A DNA stretch of 64,000 bases, taken from positions 1 through 64,000 of the forward strand of contig CAMJPH010000001.1 of NCBI GenBank assembly GCA_946407715.1, written 5' to 3'. The stretch comes from an uncultured Bacteroidales bacterium. GTDB lineage: Bacteria > Bacteroidota > Bacteroidia > Bacteroidales > WCHB1-69. The notes below the pieces were generated by a model. That model was not told the origin of the DNA and ran no database searches. It was given only the letters and a program-made list of their open reading frames with translations. Positions 44,678 through 53,108 of the stretch are shown in pieces (positions within the stretch are counted from its first letter, which is position 1; each line of letters opens with the position of its first letter). The position numbers and the translations under genes were made by a program.

Positions 44678-45511
44678 CTACTGTCTTGATCTTTGCTGTA
44701 TGAGCAATATGGTAGAAATGAGAGTGGTGATAGCAGAGGCCGTAGAGATCCAGAAAGAAGGCGATGCAAAGACGTTGCCGTTGGCTGTAGATTCGCGTGC
44801 ACGTTTCTTGGTGGGCTCTACATAAATCTGGTCGTTCTGGCAAAGATAATACACCGGTGAGTTTATCACGGAATCCAACGAGGTCATGTTTACCTTATAG
44901 GTAAGCACATTTCCTATTGAATCTGTGCGTAACACCATCACATTTGTCCGTTTACCGTTGATGGTTAAATCCCCGGCCGTGCTGATAGCATCCAAAAGAG
45001 TAACTTTGTCTCGAACGATATTAAATTGTCCGGGATTTCTTACCTCACCAAATACGGAAAAGTGCAAATTGGAATACTCTACCGTCACCACGGGATCTGT
45101 CACCAGATTCCTATTTACAAGTTCCTGTTTAATATAACTAGCCACCTCAGTACGAGTCATTCCTGCAATATGAATCGTGCCCAATTCTGGAAAATCAATA
45201 TTTCCATTTGGATCAATAGCATAACATGAAACACCCACATTAGTGGTTCCTGCGATGTTGTTAGTACTATGAGCTCCTATAACACGAGACGAGTACGGTA
45301 AGTTGAATAAGGCAGAGAGCTCTGGATCTCGGCAATTCACAACTATAGACAGCTTGTCTTCCGTTCTCAATCGGATTTCCGGTGACGGAAGGGCTATTTT
45401 CGCTGAGTCGGCGTTTATAGCATCCTGGAAATAGCTGATCTTCTTGTTTGTGGCGCAAGAGGCGAACAGCAAGCATACCAAGGCGAAAAGGTATAATTTG
45501 TGATTTTTCAT
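44678..45511 (-). CDS. wza: Wza-type polysaccharide export outer-membrane lipoprotein
   Basis: A 277-residue lipoprotein with signal peptide and lipobox LLFASC (Cys19). The Poly_export domain (about 50-150, LRTEDKLSIVV, FPELGTIHIAGMTRTE) is followed by an SLBB domain (FSVFGEVRNPGQFNI) and a C-terminal hydrophobic segment (about 248-270). Wza proteins form the outer-membrane channel of Wzy-dependent capsule export. It is shorter than the enterobacterial protein, as is common in Bacteroidota. It follows upxY by 11 nt. Confidence 0.92.
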   Translation of the reverse strand: MKNHKLYLFALVCLLFASCATNKKISYFQDAINADSAKIALPSPEIRLRTEDKLSIVVNCRDPELSALFNLPYSSRVIGAHSTNNIAGTTNVGVSCYAIDPNGNIDFPELGTIHIAGMTRTEVASYIKQELVNRNLVTDPVVTVEYSNLHFSVFGEVRNPGQFNIVRDKVTLLDAISTAGDLTINGKRTNVMVLRTDSIGNVLTYKVNMTSLDSVINSPVYYLCQNDQIYVEPTKKRARESTANGNVFASPSFWISTASAITTLISTILLIQQRSRQ

Positions 45512-45522
45512 ATAGGAGTAAT

Positions 45523-46062
45523 TTAATTAATTTTCTCTAAAAACATGGACGGGATATAAGAGGTGGCCACCAGGGCGAGGCCCTCGACCGCCACCAACAG
45601 ACGACGATTCCCTTTGACGCGTTTGATGTAGCCCACGCAATCCTTGTAGGGTCCGTCCAACACCTTCACACGCTGTCCTTCCTTGTAGTTGACGCTTTCC
45701 ACGTCAAGATATTCCAGACGGTCATCTTCCACAGAGGTGACCAGCATGAACACCCGCATTTCCTCCTCATCGACCGGGGAGGCTATGCGATTCCCGTCGG
45801 TCTTGTGGCTGTAGAGCATCACCCTACCGTAAAAGGTCTTCTGCAAATCCCAAACCCGATTTTCGGTGCAATGCACGAAAATTAGCGACGAGATGGCAGG
45901 TTGCATCGTCTCTTTCTGCTTTTCCTCCTGCAACTTATAGACCCTGACCTTCGGGAAATAGGTTTCCACCCCTTCGCCCCGAATATCCTTGTCTATTTCA
46001 AAAACCTTGTTGTAGAAGACTTTGAAAGCATACCAACGTTTTTCTTCCCCTTGTAGCGTCAT
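45523..46062 (-). CDS. upxY: UpxY-type NusG-like transcription antiterminator
   Basis: A 179-residue protein. It has an N-terminal NGN domain (WYAFKVFYNKVFEIDKDI, then VETYFPKVRVYK and SSLIFVHC) and a C-terminal KOW motif (EGQRVKVLDGPYKDCVGYIKR). UpxY proteins head capsule operons in Bacteroides and prevent early termination in the 5' leader of their own operon. It is the first gene of the locus, behind a leader of about 175 nt with a small hairpin. No UpxZ-type gene is seen next to it. Confidence 0.92.
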   Translation of the reverse strand: MTLQGEEKRWYAFKVFYNKVFEIDKDIRGEGVETYFPKVRVYKLQEEKQKETMQPAISSLIFVHCTENRVWDLQKTFYGRVMLYSHKTDGNRIASPVDEEEMRVFMLVTSVEDDRLEYLDVESVNYKEGQRVKVLDGPYKDCVGYIKRVKGNRRLLVAVEGLALVATSYIPSMFLEKIN

Positions 46063-46388
46063 GCGTTTTTTATATATTTCTTACTTTAATATATGCGTTT
46101 TAAATAGTACAAAATCTATTATTCCCCCTCCTGAAAAGAGAGGTTCCACGGGAGATGCTGCATATCAACATACTGAAAACCAAATCCTTATGAACCCAAA
46201 AGGATAAATATGGATTTCTCCCCATTTACAATAAAACCTAACGGCAAAGATAAACATTTTTATTAATAGATATTAGTAAATCGCATTTTTTCTGCCCGTT
46301 TTTTTTCAACAAAAAGTTGACAGGGCATAACATTCCTATAACCCTCTTGTATATAAGGGGTTAAAAAGTGAAAGGGATTGAAAAAAAG
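46063..46388. other. 326-bp capsule operon leader and upstream region
   Basis: This region contains the -7 box TATCTTTG (46245-46252) and then a leader of about 175 nt to upxY. In the leader the minus strand has CCTCTCTTTTCAGGAGG near 46125-46145, which can form a small hairpin. Closer to the TPR gene are inverted repeats TAACCC/GGGTTA (46339-46344 and 46358-46363) and TCAAC/GTTGA (46306-46320). Neither has a proper T-run after it. I found no inverted repeats flanking the promoter of the kind used for invertible capsule promoters. Confidence 0.6.
46245..46252 (-). promoter_or_regulatory. -7 box of the capsule operon promoter
   Basis: The minus strand TATCTTTG is a full match to the Bacteroidota -7 consensus, about 185 nt upstream of upxY. 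The -33 region is AT-rich with no clear TTTG. Confidence 0.55.
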
Positions 46389-47348
46389 CTACCGGTAGCG
46401 GGCGGCGTTTTCGGCATCGCCTAAACGGCTGTAAGCCTCATAGAGTCCTTTGTGAATGGACTGGATCTGGTCGGCATCGAAAGCGAATGACAACGCCTGT
46501 TTGTAGTACTCCACGGCCTTGTCGGGATTTCCATCATGCAAGAAAGCATCCGCCAGAGCCGCCAGCAAAGCCGATGATTGAGGGAAAAGGGTGGTCAGAT
46601 CCTCCTCCAGGGCGGTCAGTTTGCGCCACTGTCCGGACTGGGACACCGCCTCCGCGAAGGCACTCCAAAGGTCATAGTCCGTGTCGTCCTCTTGCAGCGC
46701 CTTTTCAAGATGCGAAACGGCCAGCTCGTATTGTTTCGACCTGAGAGCGGCCTCTCCCTGCTCACGATGACTGCCGCCACCAGAGATTTCGGGAGCGGAT
46801 TCCGGTTGTCCGTCGACGGATTCCTGCCTCGTGAGCCTGTCAAGTCGGGACTGTACCACAGCCGCCTTGTCGGGTGCTCCGGTTTTCGTGTAGCAAGTGA
46901 CTAAAAAAGCCAGGAATTCCGGATTATCCGGCATCTCCCGGCATATCTTCTCCCATATCGGAGCGGCCTCCTTGTAATTTTCCGACTTCACGTACGCGCG
47001 TGCCAGCTCCACCTGATACCAGATGTTGTTCTTGTCCAGCTTCGCCGCCTGCTTCAACGCGTTTTCCGCCTCCGAGAACTGCTGCCGCTCCGCATAGATA
47101 CGGGAAATCATGAAATAGGAGGGGGCATGCTTGGGCGCCTCCGAAAGAATTCCCGAGAATGTCTGGAGGGCCTCCTCATACTGGGCCGTATAATAGTGGC
47201 GCAGCCCCTGGTTGAACTGTTTTGTGATGGCACGCTCGGTGACCGCATCCTTGGTGTTGGATGCCGTCTTGCGGGTCTTCTTCGCTGGCTGTGCAATTCC
47301 GGAAATGCACAGGGCGCATATCATCAACAAAACAAGCAATTTCCTCAT
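46389..47348 (-). CDS. Secreted tetratricopeptide-repeat protein
   Basis: A 319-residue protein using ATG 47348. The longer frame starts at TTG. A signal peptide (MRKLLVLLMICALCISGIA) is followed by TPR-like helical repeats, with GLRHYYTAQYEEALQTFSGI, RIYAERQQFSEAENALKQAA and AYVKSENYKEAAPIW visible. A low-complexity linker near 175 separates more repeats to the C-terminus. TPR proteins mediate protein contacts, probably in the periplasm here. It lies 11 nt after dut and is read in the same direction. No specific role can be given. Confidence 0.85.
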   Translation of the reverse strand: MRKLLVLLMICALCISGIAQPAKKTRKTASNTKDAVTERAITKQFNQGLRHYYTAQYEEALQTFSGILSEAPKHAPSYFMISRIYAERQQFSEAENALKQAAKLDKNNIWYQVELARAYVKSENYKEAAPIWEKICREMPDNPEFLAFLVTCYTKTGAPDKAAVVQSRLDRLTRQESVDGQPESAPEISGGGSHREQGEAALRSKQYELAVSHLEKALQEDDTDYDLWSAFAEAVSQSGQWRKLTALEEDLTTLFPQSSALLAALADAFLHDGNPDKAVEYYKQALSFAFDADQIQSIHKGLYEAYSRLGDAENAARYR

Positions 47349-47359
47349 AATCTGCAATT

Positions 47360-47803
47360 TTACTGTTTCCCGCTATGGCCAAAACCGCCGGTTCCCCGTT
47401 CGGTGTCCGACAGCTCTTCCAATGACCCGACCGGTTCCAGTTCCACCTGACGGAACTGGGCAACTACCATCTGGGCGATACGCTCTCCTGGCTGGATTTC
47501 GAAAGGTTCCTGCGAAAGATTGATCAGGATGACCCGGATCTCACCACGATAGTCGGCGTCAATGGTGCCGGGAGTGTTCAACACTGTGATGCCGTGTTTG
47601 AGCGCCAGCCCGCTGCGGGGACGCACCTGCGCCTCACAATCTCCGGGCAACTCAATGAACAGTCCCGTTGGAATCAGTTTTCGCTCAAGTGGTTGTAGCA
47701 CAACAGGTTCCGTCAAATCTGCACGTAAATCCATACCCGCCGCATACGCCGATGCATAGGCTGGTAATTGGTTTTTTGATTTGTTGTAAATTTTTACAAT
47801 CAT
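47360..47803 (-). CDS. dut: dUTP diphosphatase
   Basis: A 147-residue trimeric-type dUTPase using ATG 47803 (MIVKIYNKS). All five motifs are visible: [42 protein letters not shown] and [10 protein letters not shown]. It hydrolyses dUTP to dUMP and pyrophosphate, keeping uracil out of DNA and supplying thymidylate synthesis. It is followed by the TPR gene after 11 nt. Confidence 0.96.
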   Translation of the reverse strand: MIVKIYNKSKNQLPAYASAYAAGMDLRADLTEPVVLQPLERKLIPTGLFIELPGDCEAQVRPRSGLALKHGITVLNTPGTIDADYRGEIRVILINLSQEPFEIQPGERIAQMVVAQFRQVELEPVGSLEELSDTERGTGGFGHSGKQ

Positions 47804-47810
47804 AGTAGGT

Positions 47811-47862
47811 TCAAGATTCAAGTTTCAAGTTTCAGGTTTCAAGATTCAAGTTTCAAGTCTAA
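47811..47862. repeat. Degenerate TTCAAG-type tandem repeat
   Basis: A run of seven to eight units of TTCAAGA/TTCAAGT/TTCAGGT fills the gap between the SurA-like lipoprotein gene and dut. Its unit is unlike those at the other intergenic repeat sites. Confidence 0.85.
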
Positions 47863-47863
47863 G

Positions 47864-48700
47864 TCATTGCACAATCTTCCCTTCTTTCAGGGCGCGGTCG
47901 TATAGTTCCTGGATATATTGGTTGACGTACTGGGTGCGGCGTTGGTTCGTGAGCAGCATGCCTGCTGCCGCGCGTTCTTCTTTGGTCTCGTTCACTGAAC
48001 GCTGCGAACGGTAGTCCAGAATCACAAGAAGCACCGTGTTCTCGCCCACTTCTTTTTCAACCCGCATGACACTTCCGTTGTATTTCTGCAGGTCAATCTG
48101 GAAGGAAATCTCGTTTTGCAGGTCGTCCAGATAGAGCCACTCATCGTCATCCACGAGATATTCGATGGAGTCTCCCAGCATGGTCACGAGCGCTTCTTTC
48201 TGCTCGACACGCCGGTCTTCGTTGAAGAGAATCTCCTTCACCAGGGGCAGTTTATCCGAGCGGGTGGGCATCTTCACGTAATTCACCCGCACAATCTCCT
48301 TTTCAACCGTGTAGCGGTCGTCCAACGAGCGGGCGAAATCCGAAATAGCCTGTTCCGAGACCGTGTTATTCGCAGTGTCGATCATCCAGATCTTATCCAG
48401 ATACCGCTGTATCAGCAGTGAATTCCGATATTCGGTCAACTCACGGTCGAAGTTCTTCTCACGCGGGGAAAGACGGTGTTCCGCTTCATGCAGCACCAGT
48501 TTCTCCTTCACCCAGTTGTCGATAAAGTCGCGCACCAGAACCAGGCTGTCTTCTTTCGACAGCCCAGACGGCATACCCGCCTGAACCTCAGAGGAATACA
48601 GCTTGTACTGATACACTTGTGCCACCACCGGGTCGGCATTTCTGCGGCAGGAGGCACAGAGCACAAGAACGACGGAAAGTAGGGCGAGAGTGTGCTTCAC
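47864..48700 (-). CDS. Periplasmic lipoprotein, SurA-N-terminal-like
   Basis: A 278-residue lipoprotein starting at GTG 48700, one base after the stop of the PpiC gene. The GTG is preferred because it gives a clean lipoprotein signal (KHTLALLSVVLVLCASC, Cys18). The helical part (SKEDSLVLVRDFIDNWVKEKLVLHEAE) resembles the substrate-binding N-terminal domain of SurA/PpiC-type chaperones, but no PPIase domain is seen. It is probably a partner chaperone for outer-membrane proteins, made with the SurA-like isomerase upstream. Confidence 0.8.
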   Translation of the reverse strand: MKHTLALLSVVLVLCASCRRNADPVVAQVYQYKLYSSEVQAGMPSGLSKEDSLVLVRDFIDNWVKEKLVLHEAEHRLSPREKNFDRELTEYRNSLLIQRYLDKIWMIDTANNTVSEQAISDFARSLDDRYTVEKEIVRVNYVKMPTRSDKLPLVKEILFNEDRRVEQKEALVTMLGDSIEYLVDDDEWLYLDDLQNEISFQIDLQKYNGSVMRVEKEVGENTVLLVILDYRSQRSVNETKEERAAAGMLLTNQRRTQYVNQYIQELYDRALKEGKIVQ

Positions 48701-48701
48701 G

Positions 48702-50447
48702 TTATCTTTTCAAAATGGAACGGAAAACATCCTCATTGAGCTTCACAGGGTACTTGCGATGCAGTTCCTCGACCCATTCCTTCTCCAGTTTGTCCTGATA
48801 CTGGCTGATGACCACGGCGCGGACCTCATCAAGAGGTTTGTACGGGTTCAGCGAGTCGCCGGTGGCAAACTGGGACTTGATCTGCTCGTAGAACAGCTCC
48901 GTGCCCACGGTGTCCTTAATGGCGGCGTTCCACACCTTTGCCGAGTTGATCTCGTATATCATCAAGCCGTCATACACCTCGTTCACCACGTCGCGGTATT
49001 CGGGATATTTGGTCATCAACTGGGTACTTTCATAACGCAACATTCTCTCTCCCACAAAGCTCGGGAAGACCTGATCCAAGAAACTCGACATAGAGCCTTT
49101 CAGCTGCGCACCCTGGAAACGAGACAGATACCTGCCGAAATCAACGGCCGTAATGGTCTGATTCGCGAAAGAGCACATCGGCTTGAGTTTTTCAATTCCC
49201 TTCAAGGAATCGACGGCCACATGCTTAGACTGGAAATAATTGTCCGGCATTTTTTTCTTGAAGAATTTCAGCGCAGCCGCCTTCCCTTTTTCCTCGTAGT
49301 TATACTCCACCTTCAATTTCTCGACCAGAGACTCCTTGCTCTTCTTAGAACGGGCGTCGCGAGCCAATCTGTTTTTGATCATGTACTTGAATTCGTCATT
49401 CACCGTTGTGTAAATCACGGAATCCAGGCGGAGGATATGCCATCCTATCGTGGAAGGGACGGGCTCGGAGATTTCGCCTGGCTTGAGATTGAGGGCGGCA
49501 TGTACATAATTGCCCGGGCGACGGTTGGGGGCAAAGGGTTCCATGCGACCGCCATTGTTCTTCGTAGCGGCATCATCAGAGCACTCCGCCGCGATGCTGT
49601 CGAACGAGGTGCCGCGCTGGTACTTCTGCTTGATGTAAGCACATTTTTTGACCGCCTCGTCATGATTCGCCGTATTGTTCAACGCATTGGTGTCCCTTAT
49701 AAATATCTGAGACACATACAGTTTCGCCACTGCCGGAATCTTATCCTGCACATAAACCAAATGGTAGCCGAACTGCGTGCGCACAGGCATCGAGACTTGT
49801 CCCACCGGGGTTGAATATGCTGCGGTTTCAAAAGGATAAATCATTTCCAAAACCGAGAAATAGCCCAATTCACCGCGGTTTCCGTACTGGACGTGGTGCG
49901 TCTGCGGGTTAATGCGGTTTTGTGCCGACTGGTCGTCGGAATAACGCATCGCAGCCTCGTTGAAGTCCAGTCCGCCTACGATTTCATCTCTGATTTTCAT
50001 TATCTTATGATACGCCGCGAGCGTGTCTTTCGGGGTGGCGTCCTCAGGCACCATGACCAAAATATGCGAGGCGCGCACATGATAGCGGGCGCGATCGGTG
50101 GTCTCCTCCAGAAGCTGGTCACTCACCTCTGTATCAATCAAATACTGCTGGGCATACTGGCTTTTATACGACTCCCATTCCCTTTGGAAGACTTTCGCCG
50201 TATCCAGCTTCATGGCCTTAGCCTCTTGAACTTTCATGCGGTAATCCGTGTAGAGCCGCAGGTACTCGCGCAAGTCCGACTCCGTAGCGTCTGACAGCAT
50301 GCTGTTTTTCTGATACGCTTTGACAAAATCCGACTTCGTGACCGTTTCCGCCCCCACCGTCATCAAGACAGGATCGTCATTCTGAGCCCGCAAAGAGGTC
50401 ATCGACATGAGCAACAACGACAGCGTCAAACAAATAATCTTTTTCAT
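48702..50447 (-). CDS. SurA-like peptidyl-prolyl isomerase with two parvulin domains
   Basis: A 581-residue protein with a signal peptide (to about residue 21, SLRAQ). An N-terminal chaperone helix region is followed by two PpiC/parvulin domains at about 120-230 (VRASHILVMVPEDAT, ELGYFSVLEMIYPFE, QFGYHLVYV) and about 235-345 (LYVSQIFIRDTN, GGRMEPFAPNRRPG, TIGWHILRLDS). The C-terminal 230 residues are helical. It should assist folding of outer-membrane proteins in the periplasm. The next gene, 1 nt away, encodes a related lipoprotein. A TATCTTTG box lies 56 nt upstream. Confidence 0.9.
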   Translation of the reverse strand: MKKIICLTLSLLLMSMTSLRAQNDDPVLMTVGAETVTKSDFVKAYQKNSMLSDATESDLREYLRLYTDYRMKVQEAKAMKLDTAKVFQREWESYKSQYAQQYLIDTEVSDQLLEETTDRARYHVRASHILVMVPEDATPKDTLAAYHKIMKIRDEIVGGLDFNEAAMRYSDDQSAQNRINPQTHHVQYGNRGELGYFSVLEMIYPFETAAYSTPVGQVSMPVRTQFGYHLVYVQDKIPAVAKLYVSQIFIRDTNALNNTANHDEAVKKCAYIKQKYQRGTSFDSIAAECSDDAATKNNGGRMEPFAPNRRPGNYVHAALNLKPGEISEPVPSTIGWHILRLDSVIYTTVNDEFKYMIKNRLARDARSKKSKESLVEKLKVEYNYEEKGKAAALKFFKKKMPDNYFQSKHVAVDSLKGIEKLKPMCSFANQTITAVDFGRYLSRFQGAQLKGSMSSFLDQVFPSFVGERMLRYESTQLMTKYPEYRDVVNEVYDGLMIYEINSAKVWNAAIKDTVGTELFYEQIKSQFATGDSLNPYKPLDEVRAVVISQYQDKLEKEWVEELHRKYPVKLNEDVFRSILKR

Positions 50448-50502
50448 AATTTACTGAATATCAATAACTATCAATTAATGTCTATGCTTCTTTTAAATAT
50501 GG

Positions 50503-50529
50503 CAAAGATAATATATTTTGAGAATTCTG
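50503..50529 (-). promoter_or_regulatory. Promoter of the SurA-like gene
   Basis: The -7 box TATCTTTG at 50503-50510 has a TTG about 19 nt upstream on the minus strand. It lies 56 nt before the ATG at 50447. Confidence 0.55.
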
Positions 50530-50540
50530 CAATAATAAAT

Positions 50541-50580
50541 TTGGCGATGAGGCGATGAGGCGATGAGACGATGTGACGAA
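50541..50580. repeat. Degenerate GGCGATGA tandem repeat
   Basis: Four to five units of GGCGATGA/GACGATGT lie downstream of the EamA transporter gene and upstream of the SurA-like gene. They form another member of the intergenic repeat group with its own unit. Confidence 0.8.
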
Positions 50581-50611
50581 TGGTTAAGCTCTAAACTTTG
50601 AACCTTACCCC

Positions 50612-51523
50612 TTAACCCCTTACACTGTCTTTCGCACGGCTGGTGGTGACCAAGAAGACGCCGAATATAACCAGCACCAATGCAATCGGTTTATTCCAGG
50701 TGAAGATGTCCTGTCCGATAGCGATGGCCAGGGCGGCGGTGATGATGGGTTGCAGGTTGCTGTACATGCTGACGGTGGTCGGACGGATGTGGCGCAGCGC
50801 GACAGGCAGGAGGTAGTAGGCCAGCACCGTGGCGAAGATGGCGACAATGCCCATGTTGACGTAGGCCATGGCTGGCGCGGTGCCCATGAGAAGCGGAGAA
50901 TCTTTTACGGTGGGGATGGCGAGCGGGAGGCTCAGAACCGCGCTGAACAAGAACATCCATTTCATCATGGTCACGGGCGAGTATTTCGGGGAGATGGCGC
51001 GGGTGATCAGAAGGTAGGTAGCGTAGAACAAAATATTCACGAAACAGAGCAGTGCTCCCCGGTTGCTGTAGTGGGCGTCGCCGTGCAGCGAGAAGAGGAT
51101 CATCATCAGGGCTCCGGCGATGCCGAAGAACACGCCCACGGCTTTGCGGGTGGTGATCGGTTCTTTGAGGAAAACGGCGGCCATCAGCATCACCACCAAC
51201 GGCGACATGGCCGAAATCAGCGAGACGTAAGTAGGTGAGATATAACGCATTGCCTCCGCGAATGCCCACAACGTACCATAGAGGGAAACTGCCCCGAGTA
51301 TGATGACCCGCATATCGCGCCACCCCACCCTTTCCCGTGGGGTGAACAGCGAAATGAGCCAGAAGCCCGCCGCCCCGACCAGCAGTCGCAGCGCCGTGTA
51401 AGCCTCCGGGGTGATATACTCCGGCACCACCGCCTTCGAACAGTTCGGATTAATCCCGAAGATGATATAGACGGTCAGCACCGCAAGGTGACCAATCCAT
51501 TTTTTATTCAATTCAGAATTCAT
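50612..51523 (-). CDS. EamA/DMT-family transporter
   Basis: A 303-residue membrane protein with ten hydrophobic segments in two EamA halves (about 12-140 and 155-295). It has FGINPNCSKAVVPEYITP in the first helix pair and a second-half start ALLCFVNILFYATYLLITRA. DMT-family proteins export amino acids or metabolites or take up small molecules. The substrate is not known. A TATCTTTG box lies 27 nt upstream at the edge of the TTGGC repeat array. Confidence 0.88.
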   Translation of the reverse strand: MNSELNKKWIGHLAVLTVYIIFGINPNCSKAVVPEYITPEAYTALRLLVGAAGFWLISLFTPRERVGWRDMRVIILGAVSLYGTLWAFAEAMRYISPTYVSLISAMSPLVVMLMAAVFLKEPITTRKAVGVFFGIAGALMMILFSLHGDAHYSNRGALLCFVNILFYATYLLITRAISPKYSPVTMMKWMFLFSAVLSLPLAIPTVKDSPLLMGTAPAMAYVNMGIVAIFATVLAYYLLPVALRHIRPTTVSMYSNLQPIITAALAIAIGQDIFTWNKPIALVLVIFGVFLVTTSRAKDSVRG

Positions 51524-51549
51524 AATGCATCATGCATAATTTTAGGGTG

Positions 51550-51557
51550 CAAAGATA
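51550..51557 (-). promoter_or_regulatory. -7 box of the EamA transporter gene
   Basis: The minus strand TATCTTTG lies 27 nt before the ATG at 51523. The -33 position falls in the adjacent repeat array, with no clear TTTG. Confidence 0.5.
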
Positions 51558-51566
51558 ATATTTTTT

Positions 51567-51664
51567 CGGCTGTTGGCGATTAGCTATTAGCTATTGGCTG
51601 TTGGCTGTTGGCTGTTGGCGATTGGCTATTGGCTGTTGGCGATTGGCTGTTAGCTGTTGGCGAT
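51567..51664. repeat. TTGGCTATTGGC-type repeat array
   Basis: About ten units of GCTATTGGC, GCTGTTGGC and GATTGGCTG variants run head to tail. They match the short run at 14478-14520 and are complementary to the array at 51838-51893. Confidence 0.9.
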
Positions 51665-51784
51665 AACTATGACTATGACTATAACTATGACTATAACTAT
51701 TGATTTGTATTCCGATATTTGAATTGTTACAAGCTACTAATCACGATTCACAAATCACTATTCACACGTCATACGTCTTACATC

Positions 51785-51811
51785 AAAAAAGACGCCAATA
51801 ATGACGTCTTT
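51785..51811 (-). terminator. Intrinsic terminator after the cysteine desulfurase-like gene
   Basis: On the minus strand, AAAGACG, a 10-nt loop and CGTCTTT are followed by T residues (CGTCTTTTTTG). It lies about 85 nt downstream of the stop at 51896. Confidence 0.75.
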
Positions 51812-51837
51812 CCTATAATTATCTCGCAAGTGCTGCA

Positions 51838-51893
51838 AAGCCAAAAGCCAATAGCCAATAGCTAAAGGCTAACAGCTAAAGGCTAACAGCTGA
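51838..51893. repeat. GCCAATAGC-type repeat array (complement of the 51567 array)
   Basis: Units GCCAAAAGCCAATAGC and CTAAAGGCTAACAG run to the end of the downstream gene. They read as the reverse complement of the TTGGC array 170 bp away. Confidence 0.88.
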
Positions 51894-51895
51894 AC

Positions 51896-53050
51896 TTAGT
51901 TCTTCAGTGCGGCGATCTCCTTGACGGCCTGGATGCAGGCGTCGATGTCGGCCTCGGTGTTGAAGGCGCCGATGCTGAGACGCACGGTGCCGTCAATGTC
52001 GAGGGTGCCGAGACATTTGTGCACCAGCGGGGCGCACTGCAGACCCGTGCGGCATGCGATGTCGTAATCGACATCCAGCATGGTGCCCACGTCCATGGCC
52101 TCGAAGCCCTTGATGTTGATGGAGAGCACCGGATTCTGGTTCTCCACAGAGGTCGCGCAGTAGATGATCACGCCGGGGACATCCTTGATACCGTCGCGGA
52201 GACGTTTCCACAAGGCCATCTCCTGATTGTGGATGTTCTCGATACCCTTCTCGGTGATCCACTTCACGCCAGCGTGCAGACCGCTGATACCCAGCATATT
52301 GATGGTACCGGCTTCCAGACGGTAAGGATATTCCTCAAGGTGGTCACGAACAGCGGATTTCACGCCGGTACCGCCGAAGCGGGTGTGGCGCACCTCGACG
52401 CCTTCGCGCACGTAACTGCCCCCGATACCGGTGGGTCCCATCAGGCATTTGTGACCCGTAAAGGCGTATGCGTCAACGTTATAGTCAATCATGTCCATCT
52501 TCACCGCACCGGCGCCTTGGCTACCATCGACCACGAACGTGATGCCGTGTTCCTTGCAGACCTTGCCGATCTCCTTAATGGGTTGCACCGTGCCGATGAC
52601 GTTGGAGCATTGCGTGCAGACCACCATCTTGGTGTTCGGACGGATAGCTTCCTCAAACTGCTCCGGATGCACATAACCCGCTGCGTCGAAAGGCAGGTAG
52701 GTCACCTCGATAATCCCCTCCTTCTCCAGATGATAGAGCGGACGAAGCACGGAGTTGTGCTCCAACATCGTGGTGATGACATGAGAGCCTTTCTGCGCCA
52801 GACCCTGAATCAGGATGTTCAGGGAATCGGTAGCGTTGTAGCTGAACGTCAGACGTTTCTCATCGGTACCGCCGTTGAAGAGCTTGGTGAGCATCCGGCG
52901 CGTTTCCGTCAGAACCTCACCCGTCTCAATACCGGCGTCATAACCCGCACGTCCGGGGCTCACACCGTGAACACGATAGAAATGATCCATAAACTCATAA
53001 ACCTCATTCGGTTTCGGGAAAGATGTTGCTGAATTGTCTAAATATATCAT
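51896..53050 (-). CDS. Cysteine desulfurase-family PLP enzyme
   Basis: A 384-residue class V aminotransferase-fold protein. It has YLDNSATSFPKP near the start, FVVDGSQGAGAVKMD, the PLP lysine in YAFTGHKCLMGPTGIGG and a conserved RTGLQCAPLVHK loop that carries the candidate persulfide cysteine. Enzymes of this type remove sulfur from cysteine for Fe-S clusters or other thio-compounds. No suf or isc genes are adjacent. A TATCTTTG box lies 30 nt upstream and a terminator follows. Confidence 0.88.
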   Translation of the reverse strand: MIYLDNSATSFPKPNEVYEFMDHFYRVHGVSPGRAGYDAGIETGEVLTETRRMLTKLFNGGTDEKRLTFSYNATDSLNILIQGLAQKGSHVITTMLEHNSVLRPLYHLEKEGIIEVTYLPFDAAGYVHPEQFEEAIRPNTKMVVCTQCSNVIGTVQPIKEIGKVCKEHGITFVVDGSQGAGAVKMDMIDYNVDAYAFTGHKCLMGPTGIGGSYVREGVEVRHTRFGGTGVKSAVRDHLEEYPYRLEAGTINMLGISGLHAGVKWITEKGIENIHNQEMALWKRLRDGIKDVPGVIIYCATSVENQNPVLSINIKGFEAMDVGTMLDVDYDIACRTGLQCAPLVHKCLGTLDIDGTVRLSIGAFNTEADIDACIQAVKEIAALKN

Positions 53051-53079
53051 ATTCTTTATGTTTTGAATTTTCCAAGCGG

Positions 53080-53108
53080 CAAAGATACACTTTTTTAGTA
53101 TTCCTCAA
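53080..53108 (-). promoter_or_regulatory. Promoter of the cysteine desulfurase-like gene
   Basis: The -7 box TATCTTTG (53080-53087) is preceded by TTG about 18 nt upstream. It lies 30 nt before the ATG and inside the 3' end of the pseudouridine synthase gene. Confidence 0.55.

Larger units (their letters stand above)
51524..51895. other. 372-bp gene-free region with complementary repeat arrays around a terminator
   Basis: Reading upward, it holds the EamA -7 box, a TTGGCTATTGGC-type array (51567-51664), a CTATGA/CTATAA hexamer run (51665-51705), an AT-rich spacer, an intrinsic terminator (51785-51811) and a GCCAATAGC/GGCTAACAG array (51838-51893). The first and last arrays are largely reverse complements, so they could pair as a long stem around the terminator. 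No frame of note is present. Confidence 0.85.

Noticed and set aside
46306..46363. Intrinsic terminator after the TPR gene
   Set aside because: Two small inverted repeats are present but neither is followed by a T-run on the minus strand, so I list them only as part of the intergenic region.
46063..46388. Invertible capsule promoter
   Set aside because: I looked for inverted repeats flanking the TATCTTTG box and found none of useful length.
51567..51664. Possible CRISPR array
   Set aside because: The units are 9-12 nt, degenerate and without spacers, and no cas genes are present.
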